NCBI GenBank assembly: GCA_049999725.1
Contig: JBNGIS010018483.1
Span: forward strand, 1 to 43,829
DNA length: 43,829 nt
Source of the DNA: Haplomitrium mnioides
Taxonomy: Eukaryota; Marchantiophyta; Haplomitriopsida; Calobryales
Direction of reading: 5' to 3'
Below, in pieces: positions 23,801 to 35,400 of this stretch (positions within the stretch are counted from its first letter, which is position 1; every line of letters starts with the position of its first letter). The position numbers and the translations under genes are program-made. Under the pieces are notes generated by a model, which saw nothing but the letters and a program-made list of their open reading frames with translations, did not search any database and was not told the DNA's origin.

Positions 23801-26800
23801 ATATATTCTCCAGCCTGGTTGTTGCAAGATGGCACAATAATTCATCAATCTTCCAAGACCCACTCAGCGATCTTTCCTTTTTGAGTATAACTAAATAATA
23901 AAACACGGGTGGTGGATAAAAGGGTAAGTGTATGTGGTAATATATTGTACCTTTTCCTTTTCTGAATCTGCCAGTGTTCCTGGCATTGTATGATCGAGAA
24001 CACTCATGACAGTTTCTGCTGCCTGTAATACTTGACCACTTTCAACTTCCATGTCATATTCATTGTCTTGTTGATCACCATTTGTTCTTACAGATATGTC
24101 CTTGTCATTAACCTCTTGCTCATTAAAAGAGGATCTCTCCAGCACCTCTTGTGATGCGTCTACACTATACTGCTCCTCCTCCTGGACAACAGCATTTTCA
24201 CTGCCCGTATGGGGCATTTCACTTGAGTAAGCTTCGGCCTGAGCAAAATCTTGTGAAGTAGTATGTGAGGGGTAGGGCCATTTTGCAACATTTCCTGTCA
24301 TTGGCTTCCTATTTGAATTCCAAACTTGAGAAGGCTGAACTGGGGAATTTCCATCAGCTAAGAGAGGGTGTCTCCCCTTTAACAGAGCAACTTCCACTGC
24401 TGCAAACCACTGCAAACACGTGATTCTGTGTCATTTAAATTCCAAAGCATGCCTGTCATGACTATAGAAGGCTAATCCACATAAAATCCTGAAAGTATTG
24501 TTCGACACCCACCTTTATCCTTTATTGCTAAGCTGTTGCAAACCATTTCAAGAAAAAAAAGTGCAGAGAACTGAATGATATCAGATTCTTCAACTCTTAC
24601 TGCTCATCAACTAGATCTACGACACGAATGAAGGTCTTGACAGCACACAGGAATTACACTGGGACACTACCTCTAATGTGAAGTTGTAGCTCCATCTTGA
24701 AGCTGAACCGTGGGGTTCAGGACTGTCCAACTGTAAAGCATTGTTTGATGATAATACAAGAACCATGGAGTAAGGGTTTCTTTGAAATGCCTCCTGAGGA
24801 ATGCAGGCAGCATATCTTTCTGCCTGCAATTCATGAGAAAGTTAGAACAATAAAATAATGATACAAAAATTGAAGCTGACAGAGAGGACTCAATGCTGCA
24901 ATGTCACAAGAGTATTGGACCCAAACTGCAAAAAGATAGCACAAAATATGAATGCAAAAAATTTGCAGACAAAAACTGATGAATGCCTGGAGCACCAAAG
25001 AAGATATTTAAAGAATGGAAAATTTCTATTTGACTGGTGAAATGGGAGCTCCCCCAAAAGAGCTTTCAATTCTAGGGAGGTACCCTTTTTTTGGGTAAAA
25101 ATTGGGTCACCTACAACTTACTCAGTTAAAAGATCTAGGTTGAGTTTGGTTTCTTCTACTCACTACTCCAGGAACTAAGCCAATGCCATCATACGAAGAA
25201 ACAATTAGACCTGGTCATTTAGATGCTTGGTAATTGAGCCTCCTGCATGTCAGAACAGATTCTCTACACATGAGAAAATTCGCACTTCCACATTTCTGGA
25301 AGAAAAAGATAAACCGCGATACCCTTTGATGGATTAAGTTGTATGTGATTTCGGTCAAGAAAAGATGCTCGGTAAGAATAACCTGTGAAGTCTTCATACC
25401 CTTCATTGCGAATACTTGTTCCCACAAGTATGATCACAGCCAGCTCTAATGTTGTATTCTTCATTTCCTCACATTACGATATAGCCGACAAAAAAACTAT
25501 CAGAAAGTATGTTGGAAGTGTGCCTGAATGCATAACAGAGGAATCCGAATCTTTTCAATACTGGCAGCACTGCTCACAGTTGAATAAAACTCCTCCAAGG
25601 TTTGAAACCCCTGAGCTACCCTTGATATGAAATTGTCAAAGTCACGAACAGATTGTGCTGCCAAAGCTCTACCAATATCAAACCCCTTTTTTGGTCCTTG
25701 AAAGAGAAGCTGTACATCAGGAAAAGCTTTAGGCAGCGAAGAAGATACAAAATACAATTCTATCAACGTTTGTATGATACACAGTCGTTTTAAGAAATTG
25801 CACTGATAAGTTTAATTTATAAAACTCTCAGCATTCACAAACCCTACCCTGACGAGAAAGTGCTCAGCGTTTTCAGTACTGGAAGGCACCTAGCAGTGAA
25901 AGGTATGTACTTCGTGCATAGTTGAAAACAGAGTCAAAATATTCTTTCCCGAAGTCTTCAAAATCATCAGTAGTCGAAAGTGTGGACAGAATTTCAAACG
26001 GCTTAGATCACACTCACCTTGTTGGAATTCAAAATTTGTACAAGCCCTTCTGTCATCAATTTATCAAAATTACCACCACTGAAGCTACCAGGTGAACGTG
26101 TGTATTCATTTAGATCATATGGGTTATCCACACAAACTGCTGAAACGAGGGGTGTGGCGTTCCCTTCTTCCCCAAGATACTTGGCTAACATGTTGGCTCC
26201 AAATCCCCATCCTATTCCAAAAAAGGAGTTCTTCATCCGGGAAGTTGCAATGAATTGCACAGCAAGGCGCACATCATCGCTGTCTGCTGCTGAGAACACC
26301 CTAGCCACAGAGACGAGTCAAACAAATCAATAGGGAATCGATGGCTTCAAGTCTAAAACCCCGAGTCAAGAAATCTGGAGCCTAAAAAGCCAAAAAAGCT
26401 ATGCATCGTGGATTGAAAAGGGAGAGAGATGCCTTGGAGAGGTAAGAGGTGATCCACCGCAGCCTCTTGGATTCAGAACAACTGGAAAATAGCCACGCCT
26501 AGCAACAGATTTCACAAACTTTTTAATGCCATCTTCTCCGCTACCATGTGTAGTGCCAGGAATAAGCAGAACCGTAGTGTCCAACTCATCATTCCCTGCC
26601 AAGTCTAAATGCGCAGGCCAATCCAGTGAAATAGTCCCTCCATCGTGACCATGAAGACAGTGACGCTGATAACTCAGCTCCAATTCTGGTCCTCCAGATT
26701 GATCATCGAGTGTACATAAGAGCTGTGATTGTATCGAAGGGCATCGCGCCATGACAAAACTATTGAACGGGGAGGGATTTGAAAAACTTCGCCATTCACA

Positions 26801-27307
26801 GCCTTCATCTTCCGAACATTGTCCTTCGTTCTTGGAACGGGCAGTAGCGAGGAATGTTGCTGTCACTCCGGCGATAGCAAGCACAGCCGCGAAGACAACC
26901 AGCTGATACGCTACAGGACCTTCTGAAATTATGTCAAGCAAAGAAATTACCGAATTCAAATGACCATTGGCGCTGTGCATAGAGTCTGATTCAATGAGCA
27001 AGGTATCGAACAATGGAGAAACAGATGTGATACGTAAGTCTCCATGGCATTTTCTTTCTATGTCCCCAAACAATCTTCGGGAAATATGGTAGGAGGTGGG
27101 AATCGAGGGCCCCAAAGTTGTTGCTACTCTAGGAAAGCCAACCCGTCTAGCGTGAAACACACCATTCCTCGATCTGCAGTACCAGGAAGCGTTACCCGTT
27201 GTCAATTGGTTGCAAACACAGGAGGAAGCTTTCAGTGATTTTATCATGGAATTGGGAAGAGGTGAAAGAAGAGCACTCCCATTCATTCCTGCCTCACATA
27301 ACCCCAT
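17834..27307 (-). CDS. Alpha/beta-hydrolase (EMB8-like) fused to CAAX/CPBP membrane protease
   Basis: Exons, in transcript order: 27307-26433, 26300-26018, 25709-25524, 24823-24671, 24409-23951, 22290-19628, 19471-19316, 18898-18664, 18543-18221, 18107-17834; phases agree, 1,868 aa. This layout and size match the Arabidopsis At2g03140-type protein (known family). N-terminal part: possible plastid presequence, a membrane segment at about 131-157, VLLIPGTTHGS (246-256) and NPRGCGGSPL (279-288). The nucleophile elbow reads GWGFG (322-326), with Gly instead of Ser, so this half is probably not an esterase. The 888-codon exon 6 is acidic and low-complexity with two hydrophobic stretches. The C-terminal part has several membrane helices and the CPBP glutamate motif EEGLFRG (1744-1750), H1763, MHR (1776-1778) and IHAG (1810-1813), the expected metal-protease residues. 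Intron 1 is GC-AG; intron 3 may be too. Start could be Met1, Met8 or Met21. Confidence 0.9.
22431..23760. repeat. Tandem array of a ~525-bp unit in intron 5 of the hydrolase-protease gene
   Basis: Unit starts (atgaag after a short AT run) lie at about 22438, 22959 and 23487. The first two units are closely similar throughout: gcagccttcacaatgtggtg, gtctgctgaaaggt and gatccagaacatccgc recur. The third is diverged and lacks the middle. The array fills most of the 1,660-bp intron (22291-23950) and is related to the copy at 11440-11689. No long open frame is seen. Confidence 0.88.
22623..22722. other. Assembly gap (100 N) inside the intronic array
   Basis: Exactly 100 N. In the next unit the matching flanks end at 23143 and resume at 23254, so about 110 bp should be missing, with content like 23144-23253. 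Confidence 0.95.
25164..25210 (-). other. Candidate 47-nt micro-exon between exons 3 and 4
   Basis: On the minus strand an acceptor-like ccag precedes a 47-nt stretch ending in gta|gtgagt. One frame reads LIVSSYDGIGLVPGV, which resembles the strand-and-Asp segment that follows IPLLCIQ in hydrolases of this family; exon 4 (AERYAACIP) lacks that segment. The phase is compatible with exon 4 but would need an odd donor in exon 3 (ttat|gc). It is therefore left out of the gene model. Confidence 0.3.
26301..26432 (-). other. GC-AG intron (intron 1 of hydrolase-protease gene)
   Basis: The minus strand reads ccaag|gcatct at the donor and tggctag|ggtg at the acceptor. Joining them gives GGSPLTSPR-VFSAADSDD, the continuity expected for this family. 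No GT donor nearby keeps the frame and the conserved residues. Confidence 0.75.
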
Positions 27308-28289
27308 CGTTCAAACCTCATGTGTACGAAGCCTGTCCACCCTCACATGTGTGCCACTTTGCAAGGCAGAAGAGAGTGCTGTCCATGGAGACCACGGGGC
27401 TGCACGCACATCACGTTCACATTTTGCCAATGCTCTTCTGTTCTTGGCTTCCTGTCGTGTCGGATTATAAGAATGCGAACTCCACAAAACCATTGGCCCC
27501 GAACGTGCCAATGCTCTTTGGCTCTTGACTTCCTGTCGTGTCGGATTGCAAGAATAAGGACTCCACAAAACCATTCGCCCCGAACGTAGTTGTGCAGATC
27601 ACCAACAGACACCAAACAAGTGTCCATTGGACGCCTGCCGAGGGGGGAAACGCCAGATGTCTCTTAAGAGTCCACAGAATGAAGTACACGCGGCTGAACG
27701 GGATTAAAGGGCAAAAAGCGTTGAGAAAAGCAGGCCACGAAAAGGTGAGCAGCTGCAATTTGTCTATTCTCTTCTTCTGTCCCCGCTCCTCCCGAATTCT
27801 GCTTCATCCGCCATCGTCAACCGTGATGCAGGTGCTGCAAAAGGGTAGTGGGTTGGCGTGTCTAAACTGAACACCTGCAGTTTTTCACGAGACTTTGGTC
27901 CAGTGAAAGTTTGGTGGAAGGCAGGCATGCCATGCCATAGGTTATCAACTACGACGCCCCTTTCTTCTACCAACCTCATAATTGGTCGCAGAATTGTAGG
28001 AGAGGAGGCCACACCACAGAGGTGTTTTAGCTCAGGTCAATCAATTGCTGCACGGAGACAATGGCGCAAACCTGCAATAGGTTGAATGTGGGCATTACAA
28101 CTCCAGAAATGGTCCACTGGCTCGTGCCCAAACGAAGGAGTGAGTGAGAGTGCGGCTCAATGGATAGACGGGGTGGTGATCGAATGACGGGTTACTTCAT
28201 GAGTGTTTTGGCTGCCGAGGATGTTCCCCCTTGGCCCGTGGGGTCCCAGCTTGTGCGGGTTCCTTAGAAATCGAAATCTCCCTGCTTCT
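27308..28289. other. 5' flank of the hydrolase-protease gene
   Basis: Should hold the promoter and leader of the minus-strand gene. Contains the 81-bp tandem duplication. No other gene or clear promoter element recognised. Confidence 0.5.
27426..27587. repeat. Two-copy 81-bp tandem duplication
   Basis: Copies start at 27426 and 27507 (gccaatgctc in both) and share cttcctgtcgtgtcggatt and actccacaaaaccatt. Because 81 is a multiple of three, frames stay open on both strands, which explains the short open frames here. It lies about 120 bp upstream of the hydrolase-protease start codon. Confidence 0.9.
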
Positions 28290-29200
28290 CCACACATGGA
28301 AATGGTGGGTGTTTCTAATTTTGAAAATCTGGCGTTTCAATCTGTCTTGCTTTCCATCGATGCATGTACCATTCCGGAAGCACTTGAGGAAGGCAAGCGA
28401 ATCCGTTCACAGACAATTAAGAGGGTGAAAAACTCATGTTTTTTGTGAGCAAAAGCCTCATCGACATCCACAGCGAAAAATGGAGGACATAGGATATGCA
28501 TATACAATGTTCACAAAATGTCTCCCGTGATGCCATCTCTTGGAATACAACGCTCTTATAGATGTCATCAGGTGCTGAAGGCAAAGATACTATTCGGTGA
28601 AATGATAGCAGTTGGGGTGAAGCCAGATCACATCACATGTTGCAGTGGTGAATGCATGCCGTTGTTGGCATGCCGTTGTTGGATGAGGGCAAGCGTGACC
28701 ACCTAAAAATAATTGACAATGGGTTTGAATCAGCAATACCTTATCGACATGTAAGCCAAGTGTGGGAGCATTTATCCCAACATTCTTTTCGAAGTTTTAC
28801 ATGATGTATACTCAGCATTCAACCCAATTTTGGAAGGATGCTTTCACCAACATGCCATGATCTCCTGGATTGGCATGCTCGCGGTATATGTGTGGGATGC
28901 AACCAAGAACATAAGGCGTTGAAACTACACCGACAAATGCGAATAGAAAAGGTATAGGCAATTGCTTACAACTTTGAAAGGAGGCTATTCAGCTTTGTGA
29001 GTAGGATATACCAGTGAGTTTCTCTTGTACTCAGTCATACAAGCTAGTAGACCAAGGGCTTAATTGGCAGAGGAGATTATCAAGTGAAAGACTTGTGAGC
29101 CTTCCATTGATTGTGAGGAGCCTTGTTGGGTGCTTGCAGAAGTTATGATAGTTTGGAACTAGGAGAGCGCAGTGCTAAACAATGTGGAATTTGATCCCTG
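28290..29200 (+). pseudogene. Decayed PLS-type pentatricopeptide repeat (PPR) gene
   Basis: Fragments of PPR-like protein follow one another in the right order but in shifting frames. They are ACTIPEALEEGKRIRSQTI (about 28350-28420), SKSLIDIHSEKW, then GYAYTMFTKCLP, then RDAISWNTTLL, then AKILFGEMIAVGVKPDHITC (about 28580-28640), LLDEGKR...KIIDNGFESAIP (about 28678-28740), HKALKLHRQMRIE (about 28910-28950) and GALLGACRSYDSLELGERS (about 29118-29175). Frameshifts and stops separate them, so no functional protein is possible as read. PPR proteins of this class edit or process organelle RNA, and plant genomes carry many. A 14-bp tandem duplication (28654-28667 and 28668-28681) coincides with one frameshift. 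The limits are approximate, and I saw no flanking repeats that would prove a retrocopy. Confidence 0.72.
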
Positions 29201-32200
29201 AAATGCTGGATACTGCTGGGCGGGCAGTAGGATTGGACAGGGTTTAACAGGAAAGGGTGAAATGATAGCAAAGCCAAACGTGAGGAGGTTGTATGGGCAG
29301 ATTTCGTGGCCCAGATACTGGCACGTTGTAGAGGAAGAGGTCTGGTGAACACATCGAGAAGGTTCTTCGTCCTTGGTCTAACCCCTGGTGCTGAACTCCC
29401 CCTAGTTCTCATGCCAAATTTGGGAGGCTTTCTAGGTCGTTTGTGTATTGCATATGCATTACGCCAGAAAAGGAAAGAGAGATTGTGTGAGACACAAATC
29501 TGGTTCCACTGAGCGGGACATACGACGTTATTGTGCAGTTGCAAGTATAGCTACAGTTGAGTTGAGGATAAAAGCATTTCCTTCCAACAGCAGTAGCGAT
29601 GAAGGGCCAATTAGGTTTCTTCCACAACTGCCCCTGCGACAGCCCATTCCAGCATTCTTTGGGTAAGAGGGAAGAAAATGAGAATAGTGAAAGCATGCTG
29701 GCACTGTCACTGCATTCGACGTTCATTTTTGCGTGTACGATACATATCATTGTGGACGACAGGCAAAACTGATCCTCCCTACCTCGCCATTATTACTCCT
29801 CCGAGAAAAATCCGCATTCTCCATTGCGACGCTCTGTTGCTGGTAAACCCAAATTTCCGCGTAGATAAAAAATTTCATTGGCGAATAAAGCGCACATGGC
29901 TTAGAAACCATTCCAGGCGATGTTAGTATTATTTACGGCCAGTGCGACATTGCGCCCTGCACATTCCCATAGCTACATCAGTATTCTGTAGCTAGACACA
30001 TTAGTTCGAGTTCTCTTAGTATAACTGTACAGACTTCAAACGAGTTATTTCCCCCTCTACGTCTACCGGAAGAGTTAACGATAAATAAACTGGAAATGAT
30101 GATATTCTCAATTTCTGGGGAGTTTTGATTTTTTATGGTAATATTTAAATAATATATACGACTCTTACGCGTAGTTGGCGGAGCTGTTACCAGCACAGTG
30201 CACTTTCTGGCTAAGTTGAACTGTGTTCAACAAAGCAGAGCACATTGCCCGCACCTGTCACCACTTATCAAAAAAGTTTCGTTTTGTGATTGCTACAAAA
30301 TAATGCATAATGCCTGCCCTGCACAAAATAGAAAATCTGCCAACACATTATCCCTAAGTGACGGTAAGTAATCATGTACCACATTAGACCAGTGATGTTA
30401 CCACATAGAGGAAGGTAAGCATGAGGGCAGATATCCTCATGAAGTTTCCAAAGCACATTTAGCAGAAACCAATATATGAGTCCCGTGTCACTAGTACCCA
30501 GAAATCAACACTCCGGACGTCCAGGAATAATCCAACTATTACTGAATGAGCAGGCAATGTACATTACCTCATTGATAATCATTAGATGGGACAGGGAATA
30601 ATCATTAGATGGGACAGTTTCTTGGCAGATAATAACAGAAATCCCCATGAAATGTTGCAAAAGGACATTTAACAAAAACCAATTGTGGCATGACATTAGC
30701 ACAATAACCGACACTCCATGAAATAATCCCAAGAGTACCCCACTCCACCAACAATAATGTGGTGGTGTGGGTAGGGGAGGCACTGAGACAGCAGAAACCC
30801 AAAAACAAAAAAAACTTTGTATGACTGAACAACAAATCTTAGACATGGGTTCATCAATGATACCAGTGGGCCCTGTGTAACCCAATTTGTTTCAGCAGGA
30901 GGGATGCATGCACTCAAATAATGGTCTGGAATTGCTTTGATCTGTGTTCTTCTACAGAGTAGAGTACCACCCACTTCTTAAGAAAGGAGGTACTTCATGT
31001 AACTATTTCAATTACAGTCAAACTGCACATGTTTAACATGGATGCTTGAATTCAATTCAGCAGAAGGAAGTACTTACACCATCTAGTTGAAGAAGAGCTA
31101 TCCTTGCAACTCCTGAACCTTTACCCATTAAAGCCAAAGCAAACCCACATAGTGAGCTTGGGTGCGCTGTCTCCCTGAACAGACATACAGAGTGCAATAC
31201 ACCTCTTTTTCTGCAAAGCTGCTTTAATTCAGTATTAGTCAAAAGAGGCCAGTTCCCATACAAATGAGAACTAAAGAACTATGCAGGCAGTGCCTTTAAA
31301 GTCATCATGAAATTGAAGTTAAGGAAGTGTTTGAACATATTCACGATGCTTCAAACTTCCACCAAGTATTCTTTTGGTGGAAAGGAATGTGAGCATTGAT
31401 TGATGACTGATGATTCATGATTCAATTTGCAGAAGCAGAAAGGAAGATTGTGAACCGACAACTAAGATTGCCTGTACTCAAAAAGCAGAACCTTCCTCCA
31501 TTTCCTTGTGAGACCTACATCAACAGGCCCAAAATTGAAAGTGAAGAACTGGAACAAGGCACACTAAAGACACTGGTGATCACACAGCAAGGAAGACACT
31601 ACAGATTTCGTTATGTCTCTCCAAAAATGCATGATGACAATGATATGACATTAAATTATAAACCCAAGACCTCTTAAAACTGTAGCACATAATATCCTAA
31701 ACTGGTATTGAGGCACTCACCAAAAGTAGAGCTTAACAAACTTGTGATGGTCACCACCCTGCACTTTTACAGACTACCAAATTGGGGAGGTAATATACAA
31801 CTAGATTAGTTGTGGCCAGATCCTGGAATTATTCCCAACATCATCATCATCATCACCATCACCATATGGCAGTGCAAGGTACACTCCAATTCTCCCATAT
31901 GCCGGACTTCTTTGTATTGAACTTGATGCTAAGACATCTGGCAGTGTCACTGCTTTGCCTTAACTTAGTAAAAGAACTGCCAATGTATGTCTGGCATATC
32001 AGCATGCTTGCTACTTGCACTTAGGCGGCACAATGCCAGATCAAAAAATGCTCCTACATTAACCTCAATCTCTACTGAATTAATGTGGAAGTCCCATAAT
32101 ATGGGATCCACCACAAAGCAGGCACTTGGTCGTAATTTGCTGCCAGTTGCAACAAAGAAGCAACTCAACTTGGTCACAGCTTCAAATGAGTGGCTATGCT

Positions 32201-32463
32201 AGAAGGTTGCTTGATAACTTTGACTCCTACCCACAGCATGCAGACAGCTTACTTTCTTTAAGACAAGTAATCTATATTTGTATGCTGAAGTGTGCACGAT
32301 GGAGAACAGAACCCCCTAAGACTTGGATTTAAATGGATCCTAAAAGATACAGGCAACAAAATCTACAATATACACAGCCCAGGCTCTGCAACTAATCCCG
32401 CCCTGTTTCCATCAGGCTTAAGCCTATGAAAACCAGTCCACTAATCCGCAAGCACTTTGCAGA
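29201..32463. other. Intergenic region, simple repeats only
   Basis: No gene supported. The open frame at 31417-31677 (+, 86 codons) has no recognisable domain. Partly similar segments recur at about 30430-30530 and 30640-30740 (tgaagtttcc...acatttagcagaaacc against tgaaatgttgc...acatttaacaaaaacc), an old duplication offset by about 205 bp. The 20-mer ataatcattagatgggacag occurs twice in tandem at about 30575-30618. The rightmost part should include the 3' UTR of the CCCH gene. Confidence 0.5.
31839..31865. repeat. (CAT/CAC)9 microsatellite
   Basis: Nine CAT or CAC triplets in a row, starting catcatcatcat and ending ccatcaccat. Confidence 0.9.
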
Positions 32464-35400
32464 CTATACAGCTGTTTCCACAGCACTTTCAGTTGGGCTG
32501 CCAGAATGTCCACTGCTTCCCCCTCCTGTCATGATTGATACTTGCACATGTGACAAAGAATCCCTTCTCAAATCTAAGCTCTGCATAGGGCTTGAAAGTC
32601 GTGTTTCATCTTTACTGACTGAAATCTCAGTTCCTTCTCCAGAAACATCGCTATCAGGTAAATCTTGGATTTCTTGGACATGATTATTATCCCTTTCAGT
32701 TGGTCTATTTTCATTTGTAGCTTTAGAATCAACCATAACTGTAATCCCTGTAGCAGCCTTCAACCCGAGTGGAGAGGTTTTCTGTGACACCTCCACTGGC
32801 CGATTCAAAGCCGCTACTCCACTACCAGAAGATGCACTTGTGGAATTGACCCAGACAAGTTGCAAGCTTTGGCCATGTAGCCACCTGCCTTGTGCAAAAG
32901 CTCTCTCAGCTGCGCGACGTGTAGAAAAGGTCACACGAATAGAGGTTGTATCACTCAACTTGCTACCTCCTACCTTTTGTCCTTCTCCATCCTCCAACTC
33001 AACACCTGCCAGCTCTCCAAACATTGCAAAATGCTCTTTCACCACAGAAATCTGCCCAAAACAGAACAATTAGTCCACTACTACTTGAACTCGAACAATA
33101 TTCAGAAAGTTGCCAAGTCACAACTGCTGACCTGACTCCCATAATCATTAACTACACGTACATCACTGAAACATAAAGTATAATAGAGCACTTTCATACT
33201 CACATCTATAGCAGCAACTGAGAAAGGTGGAAGAACCCTAAACACAGTAGTACGATTGTCAAGTTTGAACCGCTGTGTACCCCATGGCATTGGTGAGCCA
33301 TACACTAAAACATTACCACTTAGTCTTGTATGTGGTAATCGCCCACCCCTTGGTGATGGTTGCAAAGGTGGCACCACAACCAGACTAGGAGTTTGTTTAG
33401 GAATCTCTGCTGAACCAGTCTTGACCAGCACAGGAGAAGAGACCATTTGCTCAGATGAAACATTTCCAGTTGACGGTAACTGTGAAGATGCTGTAGGTGA
33501 GATCTGTTTGTTGGACCCAGTTACTTGTTCTTCTGCATCATCTACCTTCACCCGCTTTGCAGGTTGCTCAGCTTCTGATGCATCTCCCCGACCAGTACTA
33601 CCCTGGATCCAGAAAGATGATTAATAATGAAGGTAAGAGAAAAAATATTGACGTGTCCAAATAAGCTATTGTCAAATTCAATGCATACTTGCAAATTTTA
33701 GATTTAATAGGAATGTCAGAAAAATATAAATTTCATTGAAGAGTCCTGAACATACGAAATTTGCCATGCGAAATCAGCACCCACTCTAGACTTGCAAATT
33801 CAGAATCTGACTTCACATCCAGCAAAGATAGAACAAGAGAGCCCAAGTATCCTGCCTGTTTTGCAAGCTTGTCCAATTTCCTTCGAAAATCATCTCGCTT
33901 CTGAGCTAGAGCCATTTGCTTCTTGCGAATCTCATCTCTCATATGCTCTAGCTCTTCCTGTTTCTTTTGTGTAGAAACCACTGGTGCAATGGGAGCAGAT
34001 GCACCATTGGCTGAGGCAGGCTTAGCCCCACAGTCAGTGGATGGTAAATCAACAGTGACTGTCCCACTTCCATTCATTCCAACCTTCTCACTTCCTTTAA
34101 CGTTTTGCACACTAGGTTTTGTTGGAAGCGTCAAAGTTTTTGGAATACGGCCCACAGAAGTTGAAGCAGAACTATCCCCTGTTCCTGATATGCTGTCACG
34201 ATTTGCCCATGAAAGGCGAATAAAGCGATTACCCATCACAGCATCAGGAGCAGTTAGGGCAGATTCGGCATCTTCCCGCCGAGAAAACTGAACAAAAGCT
34301 CTATCACTATGAGGAGGAATGCGGATATCTAGTATATCCCCAAACTTCTGAAAGTGGGATAGTAACAGTTCAGTTCTGTTGCTATTTGCTGGTATAAAGC
34401 TCACATACAAAGTGCGTTGCGCTCTCTCATTCCCAAAACCAGCATTCCCACGACCACCTGTTGCACGAGATCCATAGCTAGTGCCTTCAGCAGACTTTTG
34501 ACCTGCTCCTACATCACTTCGTCCAAGCCCCCTACCCCTGGCCTGTGGCAGATGTGCAGGTACTCCAGCAGCACTGTCTTCCTCCAACTCAACCTCTCTG
34601 TGCCACTTACCTTGCCAACTGCCTCTTCCATGGGTCTGTAAATCTTCTGTGCTTTCCTTCCTCACTTGCTTTCCAACAGGGAGAGCTGCTTCCACAGTTC
34701 CAGAAGCAGGACGCTGGCCACCCTCCACTCTACTCACAGATCGATCTACAGGCCCTATACGGTCCCAAACAGACGCTCCTGTTTCTACAACCTGTGCACC
34801 ATTATTATTCACACCTGCCCTTAAAAGCCTGTCAGTCTCCACACCTTCCCCTTCTCGGTTCTCTCCCTTATCAGCAAGATCAACGTCCCACTCCTGGTCT
34901 TGGCTGCCCTTAGAAAAGGATGGCAGCTTGCGTATGCCTGCAGATGTTTCAGGACGATCCTTATTCCATAAAGGTTGATCTGGATCATAAGAATCGGGTT
35001 CTGAAACTGCACTTCCTGCAACAGCCCCATTCAGCAGACTTGCCTCTTCTCCAACAGCAGGTAGACTGGCCTCCCGACTGCCACGGTTAGCTCTGTTGAC
35101 TAGTGCCAAACCTGGCGGAAGCATTGGGCCTGAAGATGGACCAGATGCTGGTCCCATGCCCATGCCTCTACCAGTTGGAAGTACTGGCAGATTGAACTTT
35201 GACAAACTCTGAAAAATGACACAGTTTCCACCAATCAATGTTCAGCTCACTCATCCTATTTTACTATGAAGCAAATAAACGTCAGAAATCATAGGAAGCT
35301 GTAAACACACTATGCTTTGTTCAGTGAGATGCAAATTGTGAATGTATAGTATGTGGCATTACCTGCACATCCTCCACAACAATCCTATTTGCTCCATGCT

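Noticed and set aside
29143-29544. 133-codon minus-strand frame
   Set aside because: Overlaps the end of the PPR pseudogene on the opposite strand; no domain.
31417-31677. 86-codon plus-strand frame
   Set aside because: No recognisable family or repeat origin; kept only as a remark in the intergenic entry.
33102-33170. Small exon reading DVRVVNDYGSQ between the last two exons of the CCCH gene
   Set aside because: It would leave an intron of under 50 nt and breaks the frame; direct splicing 33204 to 33051 gives a continuous RRM (AAID-ISVVKEHF).
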